The notes beneath the pieces are model-generated. The model was not told the origin of the DNA. It saw only the letters and a program-made list of their open reading frames with translations, and did no database searches. A program made the translations under genes and the position numbers. From Verrucomicrobiota bacterium (lineage in GTDB: Bacteria; Verrucomicrobiota; Verrucomicrobiia; Limisphaerales; SIBE01), in NCBI GenBank assembly GCA_016209525.1, contig JACQWK010000640.1, forward strand, positions 1 through 44,414: 44,414 nt of DNA. Direction: 5' to 3'. Of this stretch, positions 9,003-16,750 are shown piece after piece. Every line of letters starts with the position of its first letter. Within the stretch, counting starts at the first letter, position 1.

Positions 9003-9310
9003 TAGCGCAGACTTGCAGTCTGCTGTATCGCCGATTTGTAATCGGCAGCGCGCAGGCAAATCCCAAAACGTTCGAACCGCTCGCCGGTCCGCAGAATGCA
9101 ATTCTGCGATGCAGCGCAGCGCGGCAATGCCGCCACCAAAACGGCGCGCGGCCTTCCAGGCCGCAGCAGCTCCAAAAGACCGAGGCGCCCCGAAAATCTC
9201 CGAGCCTCGCCTTCCGTGTGCGGCCGCTGCGGCCTGGAAGGCCGCACGCCGGACGAATCCTCAGGGCTTGCGACGATTTCGGCAGATACTGTTCGATTGA
9301 AAATCTGCGC
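9003..9310 (-). repeat. Multi-hairpin mosaic repeat element, copy 2 (inverted)
   Basis: This fills half of the 8978-9602 gap. Hairpins with 7-bp stems and 3-nt loops: 9007-9023 (GCAGACT/AGTCTGC), 9030-9046 (GCCGATT/AATCGGC) and 9091-9107 (GCAGAAT/ATTCTGC). The central palindromic block (about 9142-9250) is nearly identical to that of copy 1, and the flanks match copy 1 in reverse complement. The 6-nt spacer between neighbouring hairpins is TGTATC here and CGTATC in copy 1 (read on the minus strand). Confidence 0.8.
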
Positions 9311-9504
9311 TCCGATTGAGCAGTTTGCTTTGCGGCCCCACTACAGGCCGAGATTTGGCGTAGAAACTTCCCATGCACTTCTTGACAGATAGCCGGAGCG
9401 GAGCACCCGCCGCTTTGATGCAGGTCAATGGACTCAAGGTCAGCAGAACGCTACAGTGCGAAACCTTGATTCATTTGTCTATTGCTTGCCCGAAACGGTC
9501 GCCC

Positions 9505-9565
9505 CTCACCCTTGATCCCTCTCCCCTCATCCGATGAGGGGAGAGGGCAGGGAGAGGGGCGAACC
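9505..9565. repeat. REP-type repeat upstream of a secreted hydrolase gene
   Basis: Contains CGCCCCTCACCCTTGATCCC and a pairing right arm GGGGAGAGGGCAGGGAGAGG, around a central CCTCATCCGATGAGG palindrome. It lies within the longest open frame of the next gene (open from 9534) and would encode Arg/Gly/Glu-rich residues; I exclude it from the gene. Confidence 0.7.
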
Positions 9566-9602
9566 ATCGCGAACGAGTGATGAATCGCTCAACAAATCCC
9601 GT

Positions 9603-11192
9603 ATGAAAGCTCTTCCTCGTCTGGCATGGATCGCCGCGTTGATTGCTTCGTCAACACAGGTGCTGGCTCAGGTCAAAGCCGACACTCAGGCCGAATCCCT
9701 TCTTTGGCAACTTGGCCAGGCAAACGCCAAGGTCCACCGCTTCTCCACCCTGTTCACGGCCCAGGACGCGCGGAACCATCTGTCCAGCGACGACGGCCTC
9801 AAGTCCGCCATCGACTGGTGCAAGAAAACGGCGATCTCGAAAGTTTATCTCGAATCGTTTCGCGACGGCTATCGCGCGGAACGGACGGCGCTGCAAAAGG
9901 CCAAGGAGCGTTTCCAATCGGCGGGATTTGCCGTCTCAGGCTGCGTGACCACGACGCAAGTCGGCAAGCCTTCGACGAATTGGAAGACCATCGCCTGTTA
10001 CACGGACCAAGCCACGCAAGAGAAGCTGCAGTTGATCTTTGAATTCACCGCGGAGCTGTTCGACGAAATCATGATCGACGACTTCTGGTTTACCGACTGC
10101 GCATGCCCGGACTGCGACGGCGCGCGCCGAGCCAAGTCCGTGACGATTGGAGACAAGACTTACCCGGTAAGCGGCGACACATGGGAAGATTATCGCTGCG
10201 AATTGATGGTGCGCATCTCACAGGACCGCGTGCAGGGCGCCGCCAAGAGAATCAACCCCAAGGCCCGGCTCATCATCAAGTATCCCCAATGGTACGACCG
10301 CTTCCATGAGCGCGGGTACGAAGTTGTCCGCGAAACCGCGGACTTCGATGTGACTTGGGTCGGCACGGAAACCCGCGATTACAAGGATAAACGCTGGGGT
10401 GGGACCGTGCAGTATGAAGCTTATTTCATCATGCGCTGGCTCGGAGGCATCGGCGGAGAGAAATGCGGCGGTGGCTGGTATGATTGGCTCGGGACCACGG
10501 AGCGAACCTACGTCGAGCAAGCCCGCCAAACCGTGCTGGCCGGAGCCCGCGAGTCGATGCTGTTCTGTTATGGCGGACTTCAAAGGGACACCGGGCCGAA
10601 GAATGTTGAAGCGCTGCGCGCGAACATTCCGGAATTGCTGGCAGTCGCGAAAGAGGTCCGGCGCCGCGACGCCGTCGGCCTTGCGGCATACAAGCCGCCG
10701 AACAGCCATCCGGAAAACGAGGCGCGAGTGTTCGATTTTGTCGGCATGCTGGGACTGCCGTTGGCGCCGTGCCACGAATTCCCAACGAACGCGCCGGCGG
10801 CGTTTTTCTCGACGCACGCGCTGAAGGACAGCGGCTTGATCGCGAAACTCGCGAAATTCATCGCCGCCGGAAAACCGGTGTTGCTCACGGACGGCTTAGT
10901 GAAGAAGCTGGGCGATGCTGTGGATCTGAACAAATCGAGCGTGCGGATTCTGGCGGTGAAGGGGGATCCCAAATCCCTGCTGCAGCTTTCACAAAAGGAG
11001 TTGGATGATCTCCGCAGGCCGCTGTTGCGGCCGTTTCAAGGCTCATTCCAAGCTCCAAATCAAGTAGCTCTTTATCTCTTCCAAGACGGCAGTTGGGTGG
11101 TGGAAAATTTTAGTGATGTGCCGGTTAGCGCTGAACTGAACGGCCAGCCTATCGACCTCAGCCCACGTGCCTGGAAGCATGAATGGAAGTAG
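9603..11192 (+). CDS. Secreted TIM-barrel, putative glycoside-hydrolase-like protein
   Basis: 529 residues from ATG 9603, which gives the signal peptide MKALPRLAWIAALIASSTQVLAQ; the frame stays open back to 9534 only through a REP repeat. Residues ~150-180 contain EIMIDDFWFTDCACPDCDGA, a pattern seen in hypothetical glycosyl-hydrolase TIM barrels where Asp residues line the pocket and the CxC..C cysteines may bind a metal or form disulfides. Further barrel-like strands: ARLIIKYPQW and FDVTWVGTETRD. The C-terminal ~140 residues look like a Rossmann-like plus beta-sandwich end. Function beyond secreted hydrolase-like is not established. Same strand as the LexA-methyltransferase gene, 170 bases away. 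Confidence 0.7.
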   Translation: MKALPRLAWIAALIASSTQVLAQVKADTQAESLLWQLGQANAKVHRFSTLFTAQDARNHLSSDDGLKSAIDWCKKTAISKVYLESFRDGYRAERTALQKAKERFQSAGFAVSGCVTTTQVGKPSTNWKTIACYTDQATQEKLQLIFEFTAELFDEIMIDDFWFTDCACPDCDGARRAKSVTIGDKTYPVSGDTWEDYRCELMVRISQDRVQGAAKRINPKARLIIKYPQWYDRFHERGYEVVRETADFDVTWVGTETRDYKDKRWGGTVQYEAYFIMRWLGGIGGEKCGGGWYDWLGTTERTYVEQARQTVLAGARESMLFCYGGLQRDTGPKNVEALRANIPELLAVAKEVRRRDAVGLAAYKPPNSHPENEARVFDFVGMLGLPLAPCHEFPTNAPAAFFSTHALKDSGLIAKLAKFIAAGKPVLLTDGLVKKLGDAVDLNKSSVRILAVKGDPKSLLQLSQKELDDLRRPLLRPFQGSFQAPNQVALYLFQDGSWVVENFSDVPVSAELNGQPIDLSPRAWKHEWK

Positions 11193-11354
11193 AAGGCCAA
11201 GGGAAAGCCACCCGATGGGGCGCAGGGAGCGCGAGCAGGGTCCTCATCTGCCTTCATAACAAGACCCGCCCTGCGGAGCCGCGCGTCGAATCTCAAGAAC
11301 CGAACTCTTTCAAATTCCGAAAGTCTGCTTGAAATGACGGCTCGAACCACAATA

Positions 11355-11370
11355 CTGAACACATGTTCAG
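11355..11370. promoter_or_regulatory. LexA-box-like palindrome over the start codon
   Basis: CTGAACACATGTTCAG. The 6-base arms CTGAAC and GTTCAG are perfectly complementary around a 4-base centre, matching the GAAC-N4-GTTC core of the Gram-positive-type LexA operator. The ATG start codon of the downstream gene (11363) lies in the centre. As that gene has a LexA-type winged helix, autorepression is the natural inference. Confidence 0.55.
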
Positions 11371-12634
11371 GTACACGTTGACTCCGCGCCAAGATGACAT
11401 CCTCAGATTCTTGGTCCACCACCATCGGCAGACGGGGTTGATCGCGTCCGTCCGCGAGATCCAGAAACACTTCAACTTCTCCAGCTCGAATGCAGTGGCC
11501 GGCCATTTGCGCGCGTTGGAACACAAAGGTTACCTAGCTCGAAGCAAAGGAAAGGCGCGCTCACTCACTTTTTCAGTCCGCTCGTCCGACGCTGCAATTG
11601 ACGCTGACCACGGCGGAGAGGTGCTTGCTTGGAAGGAAGACCCCACCCAGCTCGATCTGGGGACTCTCGTCGCGATGGAGCAGTCAGGTGACGACAAGCG
11701 ATCAGAATCGACCGTCCAGAGTGCGACAGAGGCCGAACTGGATCGAGCAACCGCTAATCTCACGTCGATCCAGTTGGACGCGAGGACCAGGCTGGTCCGC
11801 GGCGACGCTCTGGATCTTTTGGCGCGGATGCCAGCGAACAGCATCACCGCCATCGTGACGGATCCCCCTTACGGCTTGATCGAATACGACGACACCAATC
11901 ACGGCAAGATGCGAGAAGGACGCGGCGGAGTGTGGCGGATTCCTCCCAAATTTGACGGCGCCCAAAGATCGCCCCTGCCAAGATTCACGGTATTGACGGA
12001 AAAGGACCGGGATCGGCTCTACGAGTTCTTTCGGCTTTTTGGCAAGCGAGCGATTGAGCTTCTCGTGCCAGGTGGACACCTGATCATAGCCTCAAACCCG
12101 CTGCTCTCAACCATGACTTTCCGCGCGTTGATGGAAGCCGGCTTCGAAAAACGAGGAGAAGTCATACGGCTGGTGACGACCCTGCGGGGAGGGGACCGCC
12201 CAAAAGGCGCAGAACAAGAGTTTCCTCAGATCTCGGTCCTGCCACGATCATGTTGGGAACCTTGGGGCTTGTTCCGAAAAGCTCTCTCTCAAAAGACGGT
12301 GGCCGAAAACTTGCGAGTGTGGTCCGCAGGCGGCCTCCGCCGCATCTCCTCCGAAGAGCCGTTTAAGGATTTTGTCGAGTGCCCACCCGCTCGCGGTGTT
12401 GAACTCGAACTTGCGCCACACCCGTCGCTCAAACCCCAGCGGCTCATGCGTTACCTGGTCAGAGCCAGTTTGCCGTTGGGGCGAGGCATTGTCCTGGATC
12501 CGTTCGCGGGGAGCGGTGCGACTCTCGCTGCTGCGAGTGCCGTAGGTTACGCCTCCATCGGATTTGAGCGTGACGCCGAGTATTTGGGCATGGCTTCTAA
12601 ATCCTTTGCGGGATTGAAGGCGTTGCGCGCGTGA
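11363..12634 (+). CDS. LexA-type DNA-binding domain fused to beta-class DNA methyltransferase
   Basis: 423 residues. Residues 1-70 match the LexA N-terminal winged helix (LTPRQDDILRFLVHHHRQTG, then a helix SVREIQKHFNF and SNAVAGHLRALEHKGYL). Residues ~71-140 are a charged linker with no LexA autoprotease. Residues ~141-423 are an S-adenosylmethionine-dependent methyltransferase: DPPYGL (167-172) is catalytic motif IV and DPFAGSGATLAA (379-390) is motif I, so the order IV then I marks the beta class (N6-adenine or N4-cytosine). SLKPQRLMRYLV precedes motif I as motif X. No restriction nuclease lies beside it. ATG 11363 is chosen because the wing-helix fold starts there; the start lies in a LexA-like palindrome and has no Shine-Dalgarno site. 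Role: self-regulated, probably orphan methyltransferase. Confidence 0.88.
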   Translation: MFRYTLTPRQDDILRFLVHHHRQTGLIASVREIQKHFNFSSSNAVAGHLRALEHKGYLARSKGKARSLTFSVRSSDAAIDADHGGEVLAWKEDPTQLDLGTLVAMEQSGDDKRSESTVQSATEAELDRATANLTSIQLDARTRLVRGDALDLLARMPANSITAIVTDPPYGLIEYDDTNHGKMREGRGGVWRIPPKFDGAQRSPLPRFTVLTEKDRDRLYEFFRLFGKRAIELLVPGGHLIIASNPLLSTMTFRALMEAGFEKRGEVIRLVTTLRGGDRPKGAEQEFPQISVLPRSCWEPWGLFRKALSQKTVAENLRVWSAGGLRRISSEEPFKDFVECPPARGVELELAPHPSLKPQRLMRYLVRASLPLGRGIVLDPFAGSGATLAAASAVGYASIGFERDAEYLGMASKSFAGLKALRA

Positions 12635-12721
12635 GGTTAACTGGGCTCGGTGAACGAGGACGAGCTATTTGACCAAGTCCGGCAGGAGTTCCGCCACCGC
12701 AAATTCGCAGCCGGTCTCGTG

Positions 12722-14110
12722 ATGGCATTCATCGACTTCCTCTCCGATATCGGAGCAGTCGGGCGAAACTGCCACCGGTTTCTAATCGTGGGATTGATCC
12801 TTCTGGGTGGGTCCCAACTTCCGAATCAGTCAGCGTTTGGCTCGGACCGCTTGCGCCTGATCGTCGAGACCGACGCGGGCGGCGATCCCGATGACGAGCA
12901 ATCGCTCGTCCGGTTTCTTCTCTACGGTAACGAATGGGACGTCGAAGGCATCATCGCGAATCGGCCTCGGGCGAGAGACCGGGAGAACTTGAATCCGGAG
13001 CGAACTGGATTCGGCATTGTGCGGCGGCTGCTGAAAGCCTACCGGGAGTGCTACCCCAACCTCGCCACGCATGACGCGCGTTTTCCCAAACCCGACGCGC
13101 TTTGGTCGATCACCGTGCCGGGCGACAACGACGCAGATGCCGGGGTCAACCTGATCCTTGCCGCCGTGGACAAGCCGGATCCACGCCCGGTGTGGTATTC
13201 CGATTGGGGCACAGACCACGGCGCCGCGACGAACAATCTCAGGCGCGCGCTCGACCGTGTCTGGCGCGAACGCGGGCCGACGGGCTACGAGAAGTTCAAG
13301 AGCCGCTTGCGGCTGAGCTCAGCAGATGCCTTCGGCGAACACACCACAACCCTTTCGCCGCCTTTCAAATTGTGGGTGGACACCTTCCGGCCCCCGCTGG
13401 AGGGCAAGCGCTGGTATCACCGGTTCTCCGCGCTGACCGCGATGGCCGGCGGTTTTGATTTGAAGCGCGATGTGCTGACTGGCCACGGCCCGCTCGGCGC
13501 CCTCTATCCAACCAACACGACTCATTGGCAAAAAGAAGGTGATTCGATGACGTTCCTCTACTTGGTCCCCACCGGCATGAATGATCCCGAGCAACCAACC
13601 TGGGGGAGTTGGGCGGGCCGATATGGGCCGATGGATGGATTTGCAGGGCGGTCCTATTGTTGGGCCAATCAAGCCGACGCGTGGGGTGGCACGACGAATC
13701 GGGACAACACTCTTCGGCGTTGGGCGGCCGATCTACAAAACGATTTCCGAGCGCGCCTGGACTGGTGCGTGAAGCCTTTTGCCGAAGCGAATCACCCGCC
13801 GGAAGCTAAAGTCGAAGGACCACGTCAACGCGTTGTGTCCCCGGGAAGCGAGGTGCCACTCAGCGCCAGAGGTTCGCGCGACCCGGATGGACACCTTCTT
13901 GCGTACGAATGGTTCGTTTATCGTGAAGCGGGAAGTTACCGGGGAACCGTAATTCTCTGGAATCCCGACACGAATCGCGCGAGCTTCGTGGCTCCCGGAG
14001 TCTCTTCTCCCGAGACCGTGCACGTCTTGTTGCGCGTGACGGACAACGGCGTCCCTTCCTTATCGCGATACCAGCGTGTGATCGTCACTGTGGATCCTCA
14101 ACGGAACTGA
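12722..14110 (+). CDS. Secreted DUF1593 (nucleoside-hydrolase-like) protein with C-terminal Ig-like domain
   Basis: 462 residues from ATG 12722. The hydrophobic stretch FLIVGLILLGGSQL is a signal or anchor. Then LRLIVETDAGGDPDDEQSLVRFL (split here for clarity: TDAGGDPDDEQS is the Asp-rich calcium/ribose-type site of the nucleoside-hydrolase fold), WDVEGIIANRP and PVWYSDWG follow the DUF1593 pattern. The last ~95 residues (PPEAKVEGPRQRVVSPGSEV onward) are a PKD/cadherin-like beta-sandwich with RGSRDPDG. DUF1593 proteins are found in polysaccharide-degrading bacteria and were described as cellulose-binding; the substrate is unknown. The frame is open to GTG 12650, 15 bases after the methyltransferase stop, and residues from there (NEDELFDQVRQEF) look like real protein, so the start is uncertain. 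Confidence 0.75.
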   Translation: MAFIDFLSDIGAVGRNCHRFLIVGLILLGGSQLPNQSAFGSDRLRLIVETDAGGDPDDEQSLVRFLLYGNEWDVEGIIANRPRARDRENLNPERTGFGIVRRLLKAYRECYPNLATHDARFPKPDALWSITVPGDNDADAGVNLILAAVDKPDPRPVWYSDWGTDHGAATNNLRRALDRVWRERGPTGYEKFKSRLRLSSADAFGEHTTTLSPPFKLWVDTFRPPLEGKRWYHRFSALTAMAGGFDLKRDVLTGHGPLGALYPTNTTHWQKEGDSMTFLYLVPTGMNDPEQPTWGSWAGRYGPMDGFAGRSYCWANQADAWGGTTNRDNTLRRWAADLQNDFRARLDWCVKPFAEANHPPEAKVEGPRQRVVSPGSEVPLSARGSRDPDGHLLAYEWFVYREAGSYRGTVILWNPDTNRASFVAPGVSSPETVHVLLRVTDNGVPSLSRYQRVIVTVDPQRN

Positions 14111-14113
14111 CTC

Positions 14114-14476
14114 TCACCACGGATCGGTCTCCTCCCAATCCTTCCGCCGGTAAAATCGTTTCACTTTCACAACGCTGCAGAGAAACGCGCCGAAAACAAA
14201 ACCGCCGATGTGGGCCCACCAAGCGATGCCGCCCGCGCGGGAAGGATCCCCCATCAAGCTCAAAGTCCCGCTGAAGAATTGAAGAATGAACCACCAGCCG
14301 AGAAAGAGCACCGCAGGCACGACAAATAACGGGCCCAGAAAAAACGGCGGCATCACCATGACGACGTTGGCGTGCGGATAAAGCAGGAAGTAGGCGCCCA
14401 TCACCGCCGCCACCGCACCGCTTGCGCCAATCGTCGGGATCGGTGAATTCGCATTGGTGAAAAGATGCAACAGCGC
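14114..14476 (-). pseudogene. 5'-truncated rhomboid intramembrane serine protease
   Basis: The C-terminal half of a rhomboid: LHLFTNANSPIPTIGASG holds the catalytic Ser in the GASG motif, followed by AVMGAYFLLYPHANVV, two further hydrophobic helices (FFLGPLFVVPAVLFLGWWF) and the catalytic His in WWAHIGGFVFG, then a basic tail. The first three or so transmembrane helices and the HxxxN region are absent: upstream of codon ~ALLHLF the frame reads Arg-rich sequence made of a GC repeat (14490-14535) and the end of the next gene. Known rhomboids need those helices, so this is probably a remnant. Confidence 0.7.
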
Positions 14477-14543
14477 AGCGCGTCGGACCTGCAAGCAACC
14501 GTTTTGGACTGCGGCGGGACGCACGGCGCCACGCCGTTTCCTC

Positions 14544-15545
14544 TCACGGCGCTCTCGGATTGAACGTCGATTCCCCGGCCAGTTTCTCCCACAAGGCCTT
14601 TTCCTCAGGCGTGAGACGCGAAGGAGCTTGGATCGAAATGACCGCATAAAGGTCGCCGCGGACGCCGTGTTCCTCGAGCAGACCCTGACCGCGAATGCGA
14701 AGCTGTCGGCCGCTGGAAATGCCGGCGGGCACTCTCAACGATACGGCCCCGTCGAGTGTCGGCACGGTGGCCGTGGTTCCAAGGACAGCTTCCCACGGAG
14801 CGAGTTCAAGGTCGCAGTAGAGATCCGGTTCGCGCACACGAAAATCAGGGTGTTGGGCGTACTTCACCCGGAGGTAAAGGTCGCCGCTGAGGCCGACGCC
14901 GTCACTTGCCTGGCCCTTTCCGGCGACACGGACGAGCTGTCCTTCGCGCACCCCTGGTGGGATTTTTACGCGGAAGGTATGAGTCTCGGTCCGGCCCGTT
15001 CGCGGATTCTCGCGTTGGAGGGAAACAGAGCGCACGGAACCGTGCAAGGCTTCGTGCAGCGTGACCAAGAAGCCGCCTTCGACATCGTTGCCGCGCTGAG
15101 AATCCGTTTCCGGCTCGCCGAATAGCCAGTCGCCGCCGGCTTCTTGCCTGGAGGATGGGAACGGTCCGAATCCTCCGGCGCGTCCGCCGAAGAATTGTTC
15201 GAAGAAATCGCTGAACCCTGTCCCACCGAAATGAAATTCAAACGAGTCGGCGCCATTCCCTCGCCGGGATCGACCCGCGGCTTTCCACCTCGGTGGCGGA
15301 GTGAAGCTTCCCATCCGGTTCCAGTTTGCCCCGAGTTCGTCGTACTGTTCCCGTTTCTTGGGGTCTCCCAGAACTTCGTAGGCTTCATTGATCTCTTTGA
15401 ATTTCTCCTCGGCGGCCGCTTTGTTTCTGGCCACATCCGGATGGTACCGACGGGCGAGCTTGCGGAATGCTTTTCGAATCTCCTCGGCGCTTGCCGTGCG
15501 CGGCACGCCCAAGATTTCGTAGTAATCTTTGAATTGAACCGCCAT
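14544..15545 (-). CDS. DnaJ-class (CbpA-like) co-chaperone
   Basis: 333 residues. Residues 1-70 are a J domain ([19 protein letters not shown]) with the HPD motif at residues 35-37, which stimulates the ATPase of DnaK. Residues ~75-150 are a Gly/Phe-rich linker ([21 protein letters not shown]). Residues ~155-325 are the two DnaJ C-terminal beta-domains ([21 protein letters not shown] and [19 protein letters not shown]). The cysteine-rich zinc-finger domain of true DnaJ is missing, which places it with CbpA-like type II proteins. The start gives the usual short lead before DYY. It is followed by the rhomboid remnant. Confidence 0.93.
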   Translation of the reverse strand: MAVQFKDYYEILGVPRTASAEEIRKAFRKLARRYHPDVARNKAAAEEKFKEINEAYEVLGDPKKREQYDELGANWNRMGSFTPPPRWKAAGRSRRGNGADSFEFHFGGTGFSDFFEQFFGGRAGGFGPFPSSRQEAGGDWLFGEPETDSQRGNDVEGGFLVTLHEALHGSVRSVSLQRENPRTGRTETHTFRVKIPPGVREGQLVRVAGKGQASDGVGLSGDLYLRVKYAQHPDFRVREPDLYCDLELAPWEAVLGTTATVPTLDGAVSLRVPAGISSGRQLRIRGQGLLEEHGVRGDLYAVISIQAPSRLTPEEKALWEKLAGESTFNPRAP

Positions 15546-15625
15546 AAACCACGCGCGGGTCGTTCTGCCCCGCGTGTGCTCAAATTAACACGAAACCTGG
15601 AAGTGACAACCTTTCCGAACCAGGG

Positions 15626-15668
15626 CGACGCGCCTCCCTCTCCCTGCGGGAGAGGGCCGGGGTGAGGG
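15626..15668. repeat. REP-type hairpin between dnaJ-like gene and methyltransferase
   Basis: CCTCCCTCTCCCTGCGGGAG followed by AGGGCCGGGGTGAGGGG. A half-unit of the family also present at 7411-7545 and 17151-17284. The rest of this ~210-base gap shows nothing recognisable. Confidence 0.75.
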
Positions 15669-15754
15669 GAACGGGCCAGTTCAATCGCACGGACGTCCAA
15701 ATCCAGCCTAAGGGATCAGAAGTCGTTCGGCTCGGCTCATCGAGTCGTGGTTGT

Positions 15755-16504
15755 TTAAGTCTTCTTTCGAAAGACCACGACGTGCTGCCTTGGCAGCACT
15801 TTGATGGTTTCGATCCATTCCAACGGATGCTGCTCAGCCTCCTGGCGCACTTGCGCCTCGGACATGCGATGCAGGCGCTTGATCGGAACCGCCGGATCCT
15901 CAAGCCGGTACTCCACGAAGACCACACGTCCGCCTGGCTTTAGGGCGCGGCAGATCGATTGCATCATCTCGTACGGATGCGAAAACTCGTGATACACATC
16001 AACCATCAGGACGAGATCGACGGCGTTGGTCGGAAGGCGAGTGTCCGTGAGCGAGCCGAGGATGGGTTTGACCGTGCGGATCCGGCGGTCCTCCATTTTC
16101 TTCGAGAGCAAGTCCAGCATCTGTTGCTGAATATCCACGGCATACACGAGGCCAGTCGCCCCCACGGCCTCGGCCAAGCGCCAACTGAAATAGCCCGTGC
16201 CGGCGCCGACATCGGCGACCGTCGCGCCTGCCTTCACTTTCAGCGCGCCCATGAGCATCCCCGGCTGCTCTTCTTCCTCCCTTTCCGGCCGCTCCAGCCA
16301 GTCCGCGCCTTGATGGCCCATGACCTGAGCAATCTCACGGCCCAGGTAGAACTTTCCGATGCCGTTTGGATCGTGCTCCTTTCGATGCTCGTACGGAGGC
16401 TGTTCGGTCTTTTGCTCGCTCCCCTGCCGAGCGAGTCCAGTCATGATTCCGAGCCATCCGAGCAGTAGGACGGAGCCCAAACTGGAATAACGAAATGAAT
16501 TCAT
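15755..16504 (-). CDS. Exported class I SAM-dependent methyltransferase
   Basis: 249 residues from ATG 16504, chosen because it gives a signal-peptide-like start (MNSFRYSSLGSVLLLGWLG) and because an upstream extension to 16693 would run through a GC repeat and a hairpin. Motif I is VADVGAGTGYFSWRLAE (residues 96-112), followed by VYAVDIQQQML (motif II), VDLVLMVDVYHEFSHP (motif IV region) and LKPGGRVVFVEY (motif V/VI). The segment GREIAQVMGHQGADWLERPE is characteristic of a group of methyltransferases found after signal peptides in Verrucomicrobia and Planctomycetes. Substrate unknown; a periplasmic location for a SAM enzyme is odd and not explained. Confidence 0.85.
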   Translation of the reverse strand: MNSFRYSSLGSVLLLGWLGIMTGLARQGSEQKTEQPPYEHRKEHDPNGIGKFYLGREIAQVMGHQGADWLERPEREEEEQPGMLMGALKVKAGATVADVGAGTGYFSWRLAEAVGATGLVYAVDIQQQMLDLLSKKMEDRRIRTVKPILGSLTDTRLPTNAVDLVLMVDVYHEFSHPYEMMQSICRALKPGGRVVFVEYRLEDPAVPIKRLHRMSEAQVRQEAEQHPLEWIETIKVLPRQHVVVFRKKT

Positions 16505-16601
16505 CGGCGCACTTCCTCGGAGCATAGCCGGATCGATCCAGTATGGAAACCACGAATCCTTGAAAACCGAAGCAAACAAGCTTCCGCACACCGGCGTCGT
16601 G

Positions 16602-16645
16602 GACTGCGGCAACCCTCCGCCGCTCTTAGACGTGCAGGGAGGATC
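16602..16645. repeat. GGACTGCGGC/GCCGC repeat
   Basis: GTCGTGGACTGCGGCAACCC followed by TCCGCCGCTCTTAG. The same kind of sequence (CGTTTTGGACTGCGGCGGGA) lies at 14502-14530, at the broken end of the rhomboid remnant. Confidence 0.5.
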
Positions 16646-16669
16646 GAAATCGTCAACCTGCGAACGCCC

Positions 16670-16739
16670 GGAGCGCACGCGGCTCGCCCGCAACCCGCTG
16701 AAAGGACTGCGAATCTCACGGGCGAGCCGCCCGCGCTCC
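16670..16739. repeat. Long-stem inverted repeat (GGAGCGC...GCGCTCC family)
   Basis: Arms of 21 bases at 16670-16690 and 16719-16739 match at 19 of 21 positions; the core is GGCTCGCCCG/CGGGCGAGCC. It lies between the stop of apbE (16751) and the start of the methyltransferase (16504), both on the minus strand, so it could end or stabilise the apbE transcript. Confidence 0.8.
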
Positions 16740-16750
16740 GATCGACCGCT

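Noticed and set aside
16505..16693. Longer start for the exported methyltransferase
   Set aside because: It would include a TGGACTGCGGC repeat and part of the 16670-16739 hairpin and would bury the signal peptide.
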